Shown: positions 17,842-27,957, counted from the stretch's first letter. The stretch: DNA of 64,000 bases from Bog-473 sp963755495 (GCA_963755495.1 CAVWJS010000006.1:1-64000); one strand, 5' to 3'. Program-made: numbers and translations. The notes: generated from the letters alone by a model not told the origin.

Positions 17842-19369
17842 ATGGACGCGGAGCGTGCCTGGTCCCGGCACCTGCCACAGGGATCACCACCCTTCGATCC
17901 GGCCGCACTATCCGGCGGTCGCACGCTGCCCGAGGTGTGGTCCCGCCGATGGCGGGACGAACCGGATCGTCCCGTGCTCATAGAGGGACAGGGTTCGGGT
18001 GCCGTGCTGCACGGCGACGCGTTGGCTCAGGCGACGGCTTTCGCCGCCGCACACTTGGCGGCGTGTGGTGTCACACCTGGGGACCGGGTGCTATGGAGTT
18101 GCTCCACGTCGTTGCACAGCATCATCGCGATCATCGGGGCCTTGCGTTTGGGCGCCGTCGTCGTCCCGGTGAACCCCTCCGCCACGAGGCGTGAGTTGCG
18201 CTATGTCGTCGACGACGTCGATCCAATGGTCTGTGTGATGGAGCGGGCCGAAAGCAAGGAGTGGTTGGGCGCCGATGTGCCGCACGCTGTCGTGCGCACG
18301 CCGCCTGAATTGCTCGGCGATCCCGGCCACGCTGCTGTCGCGCTCGATGTGTCGCAGCCCGACGACGATGCGTTGATCGTGTACACGTCGGGGACGACCG
18401 GAGAGCCCAAGGGCGCCGTCCACACGCACCGTTCACTGCTGGCAGGGGCCACGTCGCTCCGCGTGGCCTGGGGTTGGCAACCCGAGGACCGCCTGCTCCT
18501 GGCCCTTCCTCTCTTCCACGTGCACGGGTTGTGCGCCGGGCTGTTCGGCACTCTGGCTGCGGGCAGCTCCGCCGTTGTCTTCGAGCGGTTCGTTCCGGCA
18601 CAGGTCCTCGACGCCATACACGAGCACGGGGGCACGATGTTCTTCGGCGTCCCCACCATGTACCACCGTCTGGCCGAGTCCGGTCGGGCAGCCGAGTTGT
18701 CAGCCCTGCGGCTCTGCGTGGCGGGATCGGCTCCCCTTCCGGCCGACCTCTGGCGGCGGTTTCACGCCGAATGGGACGTTGCGGTTCTGGAGCGGTACGG
18801 GATGTCTGAGACGTTGCTGACACTGTCCAACCCGCTTCTTGGCGAGCGACGACCCGGATCGGTTGGGTTTCCGCTTCCCGGCGTGGAGGCAACCATCGCC
18901 GATGCCGACGAGGAGGGGATCGGCGAACTGATGGTGCGCGGTCCGTCGCTGTGCCGCGGCTACTGGAACCGAGCCTCCGCGTCTGAGGCCATGTGGCAAG
19001 ACGGTTGGTTCGCCACCGGCGATCTGGCGTCGCTGGGGGATGATGACTATGTCTCCATCAGGGGAAGGCGCACCGAGCTCATCATCACGGGTGGGCACAA
19101 CGTGTACCCCGCCGAAGTGGAGGCTGTTCTGGGGCGACACCCATCGGTCGGGGAGATCGCGGTTATCGGATTGCCGTCGGCCGAGTGGGGTGAGTCTGTG
19201 ACGGCCTTCGTCGTCGGCAGCGATGGTGATCCCGACCTTGACGGATTGGTCCTGCTCGCGGCGCAAGAGTTGACGTCCTACAAGCGGCCAAGAGAGTTCC
19301 GCGCAGTTCGCTTCTTTGCCCCGCAACGCCTTGGGCAAGGTCATTCGGCGCGAGCTACTTAGCGAGTAG
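17842..19369 (+). CDS. AMP-forming acyl-CoA synthetase, malonyl-CoA synthetase (MatB)-like
   Basis: Adenylate-forming enzyme joining an organic acid to CoA. The P-loop is YTSGTTGEPKGA; the stretch LPLFHVHGLCAGLFGTL with FFGVPTMYHRL and RYGMSETL closely resembles MatB/ACSF3 malonyl-CoA synthetases. TGDLA and GRRTELIITGG follow. One shift in a TTT run near 19313 hides the end; corrected, it closes LPRNALGKVIRRELLSE, with the catalytic Lys, at the TAG 19367-19369. About 508 residues. The start is uncertain: ATG 17842, or ATG 17815 nearer the divergent mannosidase. The GYD gene follows after 40 bp. Malonate as substrate is inferred from motif likeness. Confidence 0.85.
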
Positions 19370-19397
19370 CGAGCCCTTCTGACGCCAAGTGTTGCGA

Positions 19398-19403
19398 TAG
19401 CGT
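19398..19403 (+). promoter_or_regulatory. -10 box of leaderless GYD-gene promoter
   Basis: TAGCGT ends 6 nt before the ATG at 19410, with no ribosome site between. Confidence 0.55.
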
Positions 19404-19409
19404 GAGGTC

Positions 19410-19709
19410 ATGTCGACATTTCTGATGCTCTCGACCGTGGGACCCGATGGAGCGGCAACCCTGGCCGAGAACCCCGATCGGCTGAAGGAGGTCAACGCCG
19501 AAGTTGAATCGATGGGCGTGCGCGTCCTGGCCCAGTGGGCCTTGCTCGGGCCCTACGACTTTTGTTCGGTGCTCGACGCGCCGGACGAGAAGACAATGGC
19601 GCGCGTGGCGCTCGTGCTCGGCGCGCGCGGCACACTCAAGACCCTGACGCTATCGGCCATACCCATCGACGACTACATCGAGGCGGTTCGTCGACCTCAG
19701 GCCGGCTGA
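19410..19709 (+). CDS. GYD-domain protein
   Basis: A 99-residue member of the GYD family (ferredoxin-like fold resembling AsnC ligand domains). Family pattern: MLSTVGPDGAATLAENPDRL, WALLGPYDFCSVLDAPD, then GTLKTLTLSAIP. Complete, in one frame, with its own leaderless start. The family has no settled biochemical role. It follows the acyl-CoA synthetase on the same strand and converges on the next small gene. Confidence 0.8.
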   Translation: MSTFLMLSTVGPDGAATLAENPDRLKEVNAEVESMGVRVLAQWALLGPYDFCSVLDAPDEKTMARVALVLGARGTLKTLTLSAIPIDDYIEAVRRPQAG

Positions 19710-19713
19710 CGGT

Positions 19714-20046
19714 TCAGTGCCGGCGGGCGGTTCGGTGCCACCAGAAGGTCAGTGCCACCAGAAGCCTTGACGGCTCCGTCTGGCGGCGCACGTCGTCGCG
19801 GGAGAAGAGCTCGCCGAGGATGCTGCCGTCGGAGAGACGCCGGATGCGGTAGCCCTCCGGGGTGATCTCGGCCACCTCGAAGCCCCGCGTCCACGTGCCC
19901 TGATAGCGATTGCGGACATCGACCTGCGTACCCGGGGCAAGCGGGGACCGCGTGTTCGGCTCGCGTGCCGTCCCCCCAGTGCTCACGCCCCCATCGTATT
20001 GAAGCTTGGCACCCGGCGGTGACGTCATGACGGGAACCGGTGTCAC
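19714..20046 (-). CDS. Small protein of unknown function
   Basis: A 110-residue frame I do not recognise. The central part, GTQVDVRNRYQGTWTRGFEVAEI followed by YRIRRLSDGSILGELFSRDDVR, looks like a small SH3-like or Tudor-like beta barrel with conserved-looking spacing, and the C-terminus is basic. It could start at 20046 or at the Met at 20028; the first overlaps the divergent rnhB start. No signal peptide. It overlaps rnhB head to head, so the two may share a control region. Confidence 0.55.
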   Translation of the reverse strand: MTPVPVMTSPPGAKLQYDGGVSTGGTAREPNTRSPLAPGTQVDVRNRYQGTWTRGFEVAEITPEGYRIRRLSDGSILGELFSRDDVRRQTEPSRLLVALTFWWHRTARRH

Positions 20047-20731
20047 GCACGCCGGATCTGGCCGAAGAACGCGCCCTGCGCGCCCGTGGGCACTCGTGCA
20101 TCGCCGGCATGGACGAGGTTGGTCGCGGTGCGTGGGCCGGGCCGGTCACCGTCGGCGTCGCTGTGGTCCCGCCCAAAGCCACCAAACGCACCCAGCCCCG
20201 ATGGCTCCGGGACTCCAAGCAACTCAGTGAAGCTCGACGAGAGTCCATCTTCGAGTCCGTCGGCGCCTGGTGCGTCGATTGGGCGGTGGGCCACGCCTCA
20301 CCGGCGGAGTGCGATCGGTGGGGGATGCGGGTGGCGCTGCGTCTGGCCGGCCAACGGGCGCTCGCCGGGCTTGTCCAGTCCCCCCGATGCCCTCCTGATC
20401 GACGGCCCTCTCGACCTGGTGTCGAGCCCTGATCCAACCGAGGGGGAGTTCAACGGATCGGTCCACCCGATCATCGGCGGCGATGCCGCGCTGCGCCTCG
20501 GTGGCCGCCGCCTCGGTCCTGGCCAAGGTCGTCCGAGACCGCCTGATGCGTGACGAATCGGAGCATTTCCCTCCGTATGCATTCGAGCAGAACAAGGGAT
20601 ACCCCTCACCCGCCCACCAGATGGCGCTTCGGGGCTACGGGCTTTCGTCGATCCACCGGCGCAGCTGGTCCTTCGTGACCTCCTTGCCCTGGTGCGACGG
20701 GTGGCCGGTGACCCGCGAAAACTACCCCTGA
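20040..20731 (+). CDS. rnhB: Ribonuclease HII, frameshifted
   Basis: RNase HII removes ribonucleotides and RNA-DNA hybrids from DNA. Catalytic residues appear in GMDEVGRGAWAGPV (Asp and Glu), LLIDG (Asp), and SVLAKVVRDRLM (Asp). Further marks are LRDSKQLSEARRE and NKGYPSPAHQMAL. Two shifts, near 20375 and 20495, split it into three frames, each in or near CCCC or GC runs. The rebuilt protein is about 230 residues, normal length. GTG at 20040 is the first start before the conserved region. Confidence 0.85.
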
Positions 20732-20768
20732 CCTGCATCGGCCACGTGTCGAACGCTTCAGTGACGAG

Positions 20769-20774
20769 TAGTGT
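20769..20774 (+). promoter_or_regulatory. -10 box of leaderless oppDF promoter
   Basis: TAGTGT ends 6 nt before the ATG at 20781; no ribosome site is visible. Confidence 0.6.
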
Positions 20775-20780
20775 GAACGG

Positions 20781-22871
20781 ATGAGCAACGTGCTGGAGGT
20801 ACAGAACCTCCGAACGGAATTCCGCATGCGGCATTCCTCCGTGGTTGCCGTCGACGACATCTCGTTCTCCGTGGGCCAGGGCGAGTGCGTCGGGATCGTC
20901 GGAGAGTCAGGTTGTGGCAAGAGCACGACCGGCCTTTCGGTCATGCGGCTCTTGCCCAACAACGGACATGTCATCGGCGGGAGCATCACCTTGCTCGGCC
21001 GCGACCTGGCCACGTTGGACGAGAAGGAGATGCGTCAGGTTCGAGGGGACGAGGTGGCCCTCATCCCGCAGGATCCTTTGACCGCGCTCAACCCGACGAT
21101 GACCATCGGCAAGCAGATCTCCGAGGGAGTTCGACTTCACCGTGATGTGACCAAGGCCCAGGCGCGCCAGCGGGCGCTCGAAGTACTCACGCTGGTGGAG
21201 ATGCCTCGACCCGCCGAGAGGCTCGATCAGTACCCTCACGAGCTCTCGGGCGGTCTCCGTCAGCGGGTGATGATCGCCATGGCGCTGGCGTGCGAGCCGA
21301 AGCTCCTCATCGCCGACGAGCCGACCACGGCGCTCGACGTGACGATTCAGGCCCAGATCCTCGACCTCATCGACGACCTGCGTGAGCGGTTGCATATGGG
21401 CGTCATCCTCATCACGCACGACATGGGCGTCATTGCCGGGCGCACTGATCGAGTGATCGTGATGTACGCCGGGAAGATCGTGGAGGAGGCGACGACTCCC
21501 GTGCTCTTCAAGAACGAGCGCCACCCGTACGCGGAGGCCCTTTTGGCCTCGGTGCCGAAAATCGATCAGGACCCGGGGGAGTCCCTCCTCACCATTCCCG
21601 GCTTACCCCCCGATCTCTCCGCGACCATCACCAATTGCCGCTTCGCGCCGCGCTGCCGCTACGCCACCGAGGAGTGCCGCGAGCACGAGCCACCGTTGGA
21701 ACCGACGCATGACGGCGACGCGTCCCATCGTTTTGCTTGTTTCCACCCCGTCGAACACGAGCCCTCGCCCGAGGGTGTCGCGGTCAAGGTGGCCACATCG
21801 GCGCCCGCCCCGGGCACCGCGGCACACATCGCCGCGCTCGAGGGAGCACCGCTCATCCTCTCGGTCACCAATCTGGTGAAGGAATTTCCAGTCCTCGCCG
21901 GCGGCGTCATCCGGCACCAGGTGGGTGCCGTGCACGCCGTCAGCGATGTCACCCTCTCGATCCGTCAGGGTGAGACGTTCGGCCTCGTCGGCGAGTCTGG
22001 GTGCGGGAAGACCACCATAGGCCGCATGATGGTGGCGCTCGAGGAACCGACTGCCGGGTCCGTTCATTTCCAGGACCAAGTGCTCACGGAGCTCAAAGGG
22101 TCTGCGTTACGGGAAAAACGTCGCGACGTCCAGCTCATGTTCCAGGATCCCTATGCCTCGCTCGACCCCCGCATGCGTGTGGGGACGATCATCGGGGAGC
22201 CCCTGCGAGTGCAAAAGGTGGGGACGCGCGATGAGCAGCGGGACCGGGTGTTGTCCTTGCTGCGCGAGGTGGGGTTGAGCCCCCAGTCGGTACAGCGTTA
22301 TCCCCATGAGTTCTCGGGCGGGCAGCGACAGCGGATCGGCTTGGCGCGGGCCTTGGCCCTCGAGCCCAAGCTGGTGGTGGCGGACGAGCCCGTATCGGCC
22401 CTCGACGTATCGATTCAGGCGCAGATCCTCAACCTCATGAAGGACTTGCAACGTCGCCATGGTCTGACCTACGTGCTGATCTCGCATGACCTGGCGGTCG
22501 TCCGTTACATGGCCGACACCATCGGCGTCATGTACCTGGGCAAATTGGTCGAACTCGGGCCGTCGGCCGAGGTCTACAACCGCCCGGCCCATCCCTACAC
22601 GCAAGGACTGCTCGACGCGGTGCCTACGGCCGAGTATGCGTCGTCGCGCCAAGAGCGCAAGCTGGTCGTGCGGGGCGAGCTGCCTTCCGCTGTCGATCCC
22701 CCGTCAGGCTGCCGTTTTCGCACCCGCTGCCCGCGGGCCCAGAACCTGTGCGCTGAGGTGGAGCCCCTCCTGGTCAACTTCGGCACCGCGCACACGGCAG
22801 CTTGTCATTTCCCGTTGCAGACACCGGTCACCATCAAAGACGCCACGTCGGCGTTGCCCACCACCCCCTGA
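20781..22871 (+). CDS. Fused OppD-OppF type ABC transporter ATPase
   Basis: Two complete ATPase halves in one 696-residue chain. Half one: Walker A GESGCGKSTT (about residue 40), signature LSGGLRQR, Walker B LLIADEPTTALD, then the oligopeptide-type Cys motif CRFAPRCRYA. Half two: Walker A GESGCGKTTI (about 412), FSGGQRQR, LVVADEPVSALD, then CRFRTRCPRA. These tails are typical of peptide/nickel transporters of the Dpp/Opp class. The gene is intact over 2 kb. It converges on the permease and binding-protein operon 18 bp away, and together they would make a full importer. Substrate (peptide, nickel or other) cannot be told. Confidence 0.9.
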   Translation: MSNVLEVQNLRTEFRMRHSSVVAVDDISFSVGQGECVGIVGESGCGKSTTGLSVMRLLPNNGHVIGGSITLLGRDLATLDEKEMRQVRGDEVALIPQDPLTALNPTMTIGKQISEGVRLHRDVTKAQARQRALEVLTLVEMPRPAERLDQYPHELSGGLRQRVMIAMALACEPKLLIADEPTTALDVTIQAQILDLIDDLRERLHMGVILITHDMGVIAGRTDRVIVMYAGKIVEEATTPVLFKNERHPYAEALLASVPKIDQDPGESLLTIPGLPPDLSATITNCRFAPRCRYATEECREHEPPLEPTHDGDASHRFACFHPVEHEPSPEGVAVKVATSAPAPGTAAHIAALEGAPLILSVTNLVKEFPVLAGGVIRHQVGAVHAVSDVTLSIRQGETFGLVGESGCGKTTIGRMMVALEEPTAGSVHFQDQVLTELKGSALREKRRDVQLMFQDPYASLDPRMRVGTIIGEPLRVQKVGTRDEQRDRVLSLLREVGLSPQSVQRYPHEFSGGQRQRIGLARALALEPKLVVADEPVSALDVSIQAQILNLMKDLQRRHGLTYVLISHDLAVVRYMADTIGVMYLGKLVELGPSAEVYNRPAHPYTQGLLDAVPTAEYASSRQERKLVVRGELPSAVDPPSGCRFRTRCPRAQNLCAEVEPLLVNFGTAHTAACHFPLQTPVTIKDATSALPTTP

Positions 22872-22889
22872 ATCACCATCACGACTGAG

Positions 22890-23822
22890 TCAATTTCGCT
22901 GAAGGCGAACCTCGAGCGCGTCGCGCAGGGCGTCGCCGATGAAGTTGAAGGCGATGACGACAAAAACGATGCAAAGCCCAGCGGGGTAGATCTCCCACCA
23001 GTAGCCAAGCGCGGCGCTGTCCACGCCGTTGGACAACATGGTGCCCCAGTCGGTGCCCGGAGCCGGGATGCCCAGACCAATGAATCCGAGCGCGGCCAGC
23101 AGGAGGATGGAGTCGGCCACCTGGAAGGTGGCGAAGACCACGATGGTGCCGATCGAGTTAGGGACGATGTGACGTCCCACGATGCGCGTGCGCGAACCAC
23201 CCATGACCCGGACCGCCTGGACGTACTCGCGCACGCGCAAGGTCAGTGTCTCCCCCCGCACGAGCCGGGCCGGCACGAGCCAGCTCACGAAGGCGATCAC
23301 CACGATGATGAGCACCTCGGACTGCTTGAAGATGGTGACCAAGGCGATGAGAAGGAAGAGCACGGGGACCGAAAGCAACATGTCGACGAACCGCATCATG
23401 ACGGCGTCGATCCATCCCCCGACGAAGCCGGCTACCGCCCCGTAGATGACCCCGATGACCGTGGCGGCGGCGGCGGAGACGAAGCCCACGATCAACGAGG
23501 CTTGGCCCCCGAACATGAGGCGACCCATGAGGTCGAACCCGTTGTTGTCGGTGCCGAGAAGGTGCCCGCTTCCCGGTGCTCCGTTCTGCGTGGCGTTGAG
23601 GGCGAGCTCGGAGTTGTTCTGATTGGTGTGGTAGATCGACGGTCCGACGAAGCAGAAGAGGACGAAGAACACGATGACGAACAAGCCCACCACGGCCAGC
23701 TTGTTTTCAATGAAGACCCGCAGGATTTGGCGGCCCATACCACCGACCGACGAGCTCTCCCCTCCTTCGGGGATGGCGGGAGCGGCGGGGGCGGGAACGA
23801 TGTCGCCTGCCGGCATGGTCAC
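22890..23822 (-). CDS. DppC/OppC-type ABC permease
   Basis: Inner-membrane permease of 310 residues with an N-terminal anchor helix (LAVVGLFVIVFFVLFCF) and the transport domain. The coupling segment VRVMGGSRTRIVGRHIVPN is typical of OppC/DppC, as is the early LLGTDNNGFDLMGRLMFGG. The start overlaps the end of the upstream permease by 4 bp, so they are translated together. It is intact and is the last gene of the operon. Confidence 0.9.
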   Translation of the reverse strand: MTMPAGDIVPAPAAPAIPEGGESSSVGGMGRQILRVFIENKLAVVGLFVIVFFVLFCFVGPSIYHTNQNNSELALNATQNGAPGSGHLLGTDNNGFDLMGRLMFGGQASLIVGFVSAAAATVIGVIYGAVAGFVGGWIDAVMMRFVDMLLSVPVLFLLIALVTIFKQSEVLIIVVIAFVSWLVPARLVRGETLTLRVREYVQAVRVMGGSRTRIVGRHIVPNSIGTIVVFATFQVADSILLLAALGFIGLGIPAPGTDWGTMLSNGVDSAALGYWWEIYPAGLCIVFVVIAFNFIGDALRDALEVRLQRN

Positions 23823-24775
23823 GAGGTGCTCCCGAAGCGGATACGAGGATCGGCTATGGCATAGAGAAGATCGGCCAGGAGCGAGCCGGCGACGGTGAAG
23901 ATGGTGATAACCAGCGTGGTGCCGAGAACTGTCGGGATGTCGTTGTTACTGGCCGCGGTTACCGTCAGAAGTCCCATTCCTGGGTAGTTGAACACGGTCT
24001 CAGTGATCAGGGCGCCGCTGGCGATGGCGGGGAGGGAAAGCCCGATGAGCGTCAGGATCGGGATGAGCGCGTTACGCAGGGCATGCCCATAGAGGACACG
24101 ATTGTTGCTGGCGCCTTTCGCCCGCGCGGTGCGGATGTAGTCCTGTGTCAAGGCGTCCATCATGGAGGAGCGCATATACCGGCTGAACGACGCGATGGTG
24201 ATGGCGGAGAGGGTGATCACCGGCAGGACGAAGGACCGAGGATCGTTGAAGATCGTCCACGCATTGCTGTTGATCGGTGGCGAGACCGGAAAGAGGTGGA
24301 GGTCGAAGCTGAAGTAGAGAATGAGGAGGAAGCCCAAAAAGAAGGGAGGCATGGCATAGAACAGGAATGAGCCTGCCGTCAGGCTGTAGTCGATGACCGT
24401 GTAGCGCTTGACGACCTGCAGGATGCCGAGCGGGACGGCGATGACAAGCGCCACGAGCGTCGAGACGCCGACCAGGGTCAATGTTTTTGGCAACCTCTGC
24501 GAGATCAACTCTTTCACGCCCTCATTGCTCTTGAAGGAGTAACCCAGATTGAGGTGAAAGAGCCCCCACAGGTAGCGCCAGAACTGATCGTAAATAGGCA
24601 GGTCCAGTCCATTGACCAAGTTGAAATGAGCGACCTGGGCCGGTGAACGTCGAGGGCCGAGCGCCGCCGCGGCCTCACCGCCTGGAATCAGTTTGCCCAA
24701 CAGGAAGACGATGAGGACGACGCCCAGTATCACCACGATGGCCTGGAGGAAGCGCCGGACGAGAAAGCCGATCAT
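23819..24775 (-). CDS. DppB/OppB-type ABC permease
   Basis: Permease of 318 residues with six predicted helices. It begins with the usual FLVRRFLQAIVVILGVVLIVF and carries SFSRYMRSSMMDALTQDYIRTARAKG, the ATPase-coupling segment of the OppB class. Intact. It lies after the binding-protein gene and a stem-loop, and overlaps the second permease by 4 bp. Order on the minus strand: binding protein, DppB, DppC. Confidence 0.9.
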   Translation of the reverse strand: MIGFLVRRFLQAIVVILGVVLIVFLLGKLIPGGEAAAALGPRRSPAQVAHFNLVNGLDLPIYDQFWRYLWGLFHLNLGYSFKSNEGVKELISQRLPKTLTLVGVSTLVALVIAVPLGILQVVKRYTVIDYSLTAGSFLFYAMPPFFLGFLLILYFSFDLHLFPVSPPINSNAWTIFNDPRSFVLPVITLSAITIASFSRYMRSSMMDALTQDYIRTARAKGASNNRVLYGHALRNALIPILTLIGLSLPAIASGALITETVFNYPGMGLLTVTAASNNDIPTVLGTTLVITIFTVAGSLLADLLYAIADPRIRFGSTS

Positions 24776-24800
24776 GCGCCACGCCGTAGAAATGAACGCG

Positions 24801-24843
24801 AATCCCCCCGGCTGAGAGCATCACTGATCCAACCGGGGGGATT
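24801..24843. terminator. Stem-loop between binding-protein and permease genes
   Basis: AATCCCCCCGG and CCGGGGGGATT form a perfect 11-bp stem around a 21-nt loop, between the end of the binding-protein gene (24906) and the start of the permease (24775). This position fits partial termination or mRNA 3' protection, raising the amount of binding protein over the permeases. Confidence 0.6.
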
Positions 24844-24905
24844 CATCGGTCAATTACCTAACAGGCAATCCGTACCACGTCCATTGTCTGCGTGTTTCTG
24901 CTTAC

Positions 24906-26787
24906 TTACTTCCACCGCCAGTCTTCGGGCGAAATGCCGGTGAACGGGTTCTGCGGCGTGACCCCGGTCAGGTTCTTGTTGTACTCCGTCATCGCATAGG
25001 CCTCGTCGGGCTGGAAGATGACGGGCAACTGCTTGGCCAGGTAGTTCTCCCATGTCGTCAACGCCTGGTTGGTGTCGATGGTCTGGGTGATCAACGTGTT
25101 GTTCTTGGCATCGTTGTAGTCGCCATAGTTGGCCTCCGAACCAAGCTGGAACAGTTCCTCACCACTCGGGTAGTAGTCGGGGGCAAAGGTCCATCCGCCG
25201 CCCCAGTTCTGCAGCTGCCAGGAGCACCCGTTGGGGCAGGTGATGGCGTTCCCGATCACGGTATTGAAGGAGGCGCCGCTCAGCGTCACGTTGATGCCAT
25301 CACTGGACCAGGCCGCCTTCTCTGCGGTGAACTCTTCGAGCTGGTCCGCATTGCCCGTCGCGTACTGCTCCGAGAACTTCAGCGGGGTCCCGGCGGGGAT
25401 GCCGGCGCCACAGTCACCCTTGGCCGTTCCGGCCTTGATGCAGGTGTCGGTTCCGTTGGGTACCACTTTCCATCCATTTGCCTCGAGTACCGCCTTGGCC
25501 TTGGCCGGGCTGTACGGGTAGGGATTGGACTTCTCCAGTTTGGAGGCATAGGGGTTCGGCGGCACCACGGGGACCGGCCCGTAGGTCGGCACGGCGTAGC
25601 CCTTCCAGATCTTCTTGATCGAACAAGGGCTGGTTGACCAAGTACTGCAAGGCCTGCCGGATGTAGAGCTGGTTGAACAGCTTGCCCGTCACTCCACCGT
25701 TGGCGTTGGAGTCGAAGTTCTCTGGGAAGTAGTTGATGGAGAAGGTGTAGAGCGGACTCAAGTCGTAGGTGCCGGAAAGCCTCGGGTTGTTCGGGCCCAC
25801 CTTGTACGGATTGCTCGTAGCCTGCGAAATGTCGTTGAGGGGGATGTAGCCCACACTCAGATTGCCACCCACCAGCGCGTTGAACTCGGAGGAGTCCGAT
25901 GTGTAGGGCAGCTCGGTGAACGTCTTGAGGGTCGCCTTGACCGGGCCCGAGTAGGTCGGGTTCGGCACCATGGTGAGCTGGCCGTCGGGGTTGAAGGCAC
26001 TCAGCTTCCACGGCCCGTCGACGACTTGCCACAACGGGTTCGTGGCGTAGGTGGACAGCGAGTTGTTGGCGGCGCTGGGGTTGGTGGGGTTGTAGCCAGC
26101 CGAGTTGGACAGGAAGGTGTACACCTTGGTGCACGCAGCGTCAGCGGTGCCGTAGGCGGCGCTGGAGCACCCGCCCGACCCGGCCGCGGCACCGGCTGCG
26201 GCGATGTCCCAGGCGATCGGCATGGGTGTGATCTGGCCCAGCTCGTTGTAGATGATCCAGTGCTGGTTGTAGGCCTTGTTGAACGTGAAGGTGACCGATG
26301 TGGTGGTGGCAGTGACGTTCGTCACGTTGTCGGGGAAGTCGCCCTTTACGTAGCCGCAGAAGCCCGCTGGCTGGGCGTGGTAGATGTTCATGAAGAACAG
26401 GACGTCCTGGCCCGTGACGGACTCACCGTTGGCCCATTTGTAGTTCTTCAGGTTGACGGTGACCGTCGTCCCGCCATTGGAGAAGGTCGGCGTCTGACCC
26501 AGCGAAAGCGACGTGTTGAGGTTCGGTGACGTCCCGACGCCGAACCAGTAGAGCGGGCGATACATCAAGAACTGGAACTGCTCGACGTTGTTCACCGAGC
26601 AGAGCTGGGCTGGGTAGAAGGGGAGGATGTAGTTCGGTGTGGCCTGTGCGGCCTCGGCCCAGGTGGCGGAGGTCGGCTTCGAGGCCGCCCCGCTGGTCCC
26701 GGGGGCGATGATCGCCAGTCCCGCCAAAAGTGCGCCGGCCGCCATTGCCACGGTCAGACAGCGCTTCAAATACCCCTTGATTCGCAT
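24906..26787 (-). CDS. Family 5 extracellular solute-binding protein, one frameshift
   Basis: Secreted binding protein of an Opp/Dpp-type importer, about 627 residues. It has a signal peptide (MRIKGYLKR, hydrophobic core, cleavage near AASA at about residue 35) but no lipobox cysteine, unusual for a Gram-positive binding protein unless it is anchored otherwise. Family pattern: MYRPLYWFG, LKNYKWANGESVTGQDVLF, then RQALQYLVNQP. A single shift near 25605 moves the frame; the rest ends SPEDWRWK. The start has a GGGAG site. The upstream 300 bp hold candidate operators. Rich in Ser/Thr/Asn/Gly as in exported proteins. Confidence 0.85.
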
Positions 26788-27092
26788 AGCACTCCCTTGC
26801 TACTCGGCCGCCCCGAATGACGGCCTGAAGATCCACCTTCCGTCACCCCAGCGACGCAAGATTCCGTTACCGTAACGCAACTGCCACATTCTTCATAGTG
26901 CTGTGGCTATTTTTTTCGTCGGAAACACGCTGTTCATCGCTCGGTAACGGTGCCAAAATCGCTTCAACACATGATTCGTGCGCGTGGCGGCAAGGAAGCG
27001 CCTAATCACGTTATCTTACAGCAACCTGAGTGTCAGCTGCCTGAACGGTGAAGACGCCTCAGGCGGCCGGTACACCCGGTGTGCCCGATGGC
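26788..27092. other. Promoter region of the transporter operon
   Basis: About 305 bp without a gene, lower in G+C than the flanks and with T-rich tracts. It separates the binding-protein start from the end of the hydrolase gene, both on the minus strand. It contains an 11-bp palindrome (26866-26876) and a related half-site at 26942-26949. Confidence 0.5.
26866..26876. promoter_or_regulatory. Candidate operator, GTTACCGTAAC palindrome
   Basis: A perfect inverted repeat, GTTAC-C-GTAAC, about 80 bp upstream of the binding-protein start. CGTTACCG at its core reappears inverted as CGGTAACG at 26942-26949. Two related sites upstream of a transporter operon suggest a repressor or activator site; no cognate regulator is in the window. 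Confidence 0.35.
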
Positions 27093-27896
27093 TCAGACAG
27101 CCGGTATCCGTCCCAGCACGGCCCGGATGAAGCCGGCGAAATTGTCCGGGTGCGAGAGGTGGGCACCATGTTGGGCGCTGCGTATCTCATAGATCGTGGC
27201 TCCTGGCACGTGGGCTCCCAGCCAGCTCACTGCGTCCCGATGATGCAAGGCGGTGTTGGGGCCACCCATGCCGAACACGGCCGGTACGGCGAGCTTCCTG
27301 ACGTCGAACGGGCTCTCGCCACGGAGGCTCATGAAATCGGCCACCAGTGCGGGCCCGTCGGCTCGGCGCCCCTCCCTCCCGGCTTCTGAGAGTCGTTCCC
27401 ATGCTGCGGCACTTACCATCCGGCGGAAGAACCGTTCAGCCTCGTCACCAGGGTCTCTAGACGCTCGAGCCTCGTCGGCACTGCCCTGTCGTGGTTCTGT
27501 GTCGCTCGGCGCCCGTCGAAAGCCGATCCAGGGCATGGGCGGTTCGAAGGCCCCCAGGGCGTCCAAAGTGGTCGGCTCGGCGAGGGCGGCCCCGAGAACG
27601 ACATCGCCGCCCACGCTGTGGCCAACCGCGACGACCCGTGAGGCACCTCGAGCGCGGACCTCGGCCAGGATATCGAGCAGGTCGGCAATGTGGCCACTGA
27701 GGCCGACCACGCCCGCGGCGCGAGAACCTTGGTAACCCCGGCGGTCGTACGCCACCATCGTGAGATCGGGCAGTCGCCGCATGGTCCGCCCGAAGCTGTC
27801 GCCCCGGTCGAGCGAGCCATGCACAAGGACGACCGCCGGCGCTCCCGGGGTCGTCCCCGCTCGTTCAAGGACGTTGAGTCCGGCCGGATAGCCCAT
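27093..27896 (-). CDS. Alpha/beta hydrolase
   Basis: Alpha/beta-hydrolase-fold enzyme of about 267 residues, one frame. VVLVHGSLDRGDSFG is the oxyanion region, VAVGHSVGGDVVLG the nucleophile elbow (Ser), and AQHGAHLSHPDNF holds the likely catalytic His. The ATG at 27896 is preferred, since an upstream start would run into the divergent kgd. The substrate is unknown; no lid or signal peptide is evident. It is divergent from kgd with 61 bp between. Confidence 0.75.
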   Translation of the reverse strand: MGYPAGLNVLERAGTTPGAPAVVLVHGSLDRGDSFGRTMRRLPDLTMVAYDRRGYQGSRAAGVVGLSGHIADLLDILAEVRARGASRVVAVGHSVGGDVVLGAALAEPTTLDALGAFEPPMPWIGFRRAPSDTEPRQGSADEARASRDPGDEAERFFRRMVSAAAWERLSEAGREGRRADGPALVADFMSLRGESPFDVRKLAVPAVFGMGGPNTALHHRDAVSWLGAHVPGATIYEIRSAQHGAHLSHPDNFAGFIRAVLGRIPAV

Positions 27897-27945
27897 GGGT
27901 AGCGCTGACAGTACCGCCCTGCCCCAATCCGGCCCGCGCCCCCGG

Positions 27946-27951
27946 TAGGGT
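27946..27951 (+). promoter_or_regulatory. -10 box of leaderless kgd promoter
   Basis: TAGGGT ends 6 nt before the ATG at 27958; no ribosome site is visible. Confidence 0.6.
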
Positions 27952-27957
27952 GGGACT

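Noticed and set aside
25615..26529. Long plus-strand frame of 304 codons
   Set aside because: It is antisense to the binding-protein gene, which has a signal peptide and family motifs.
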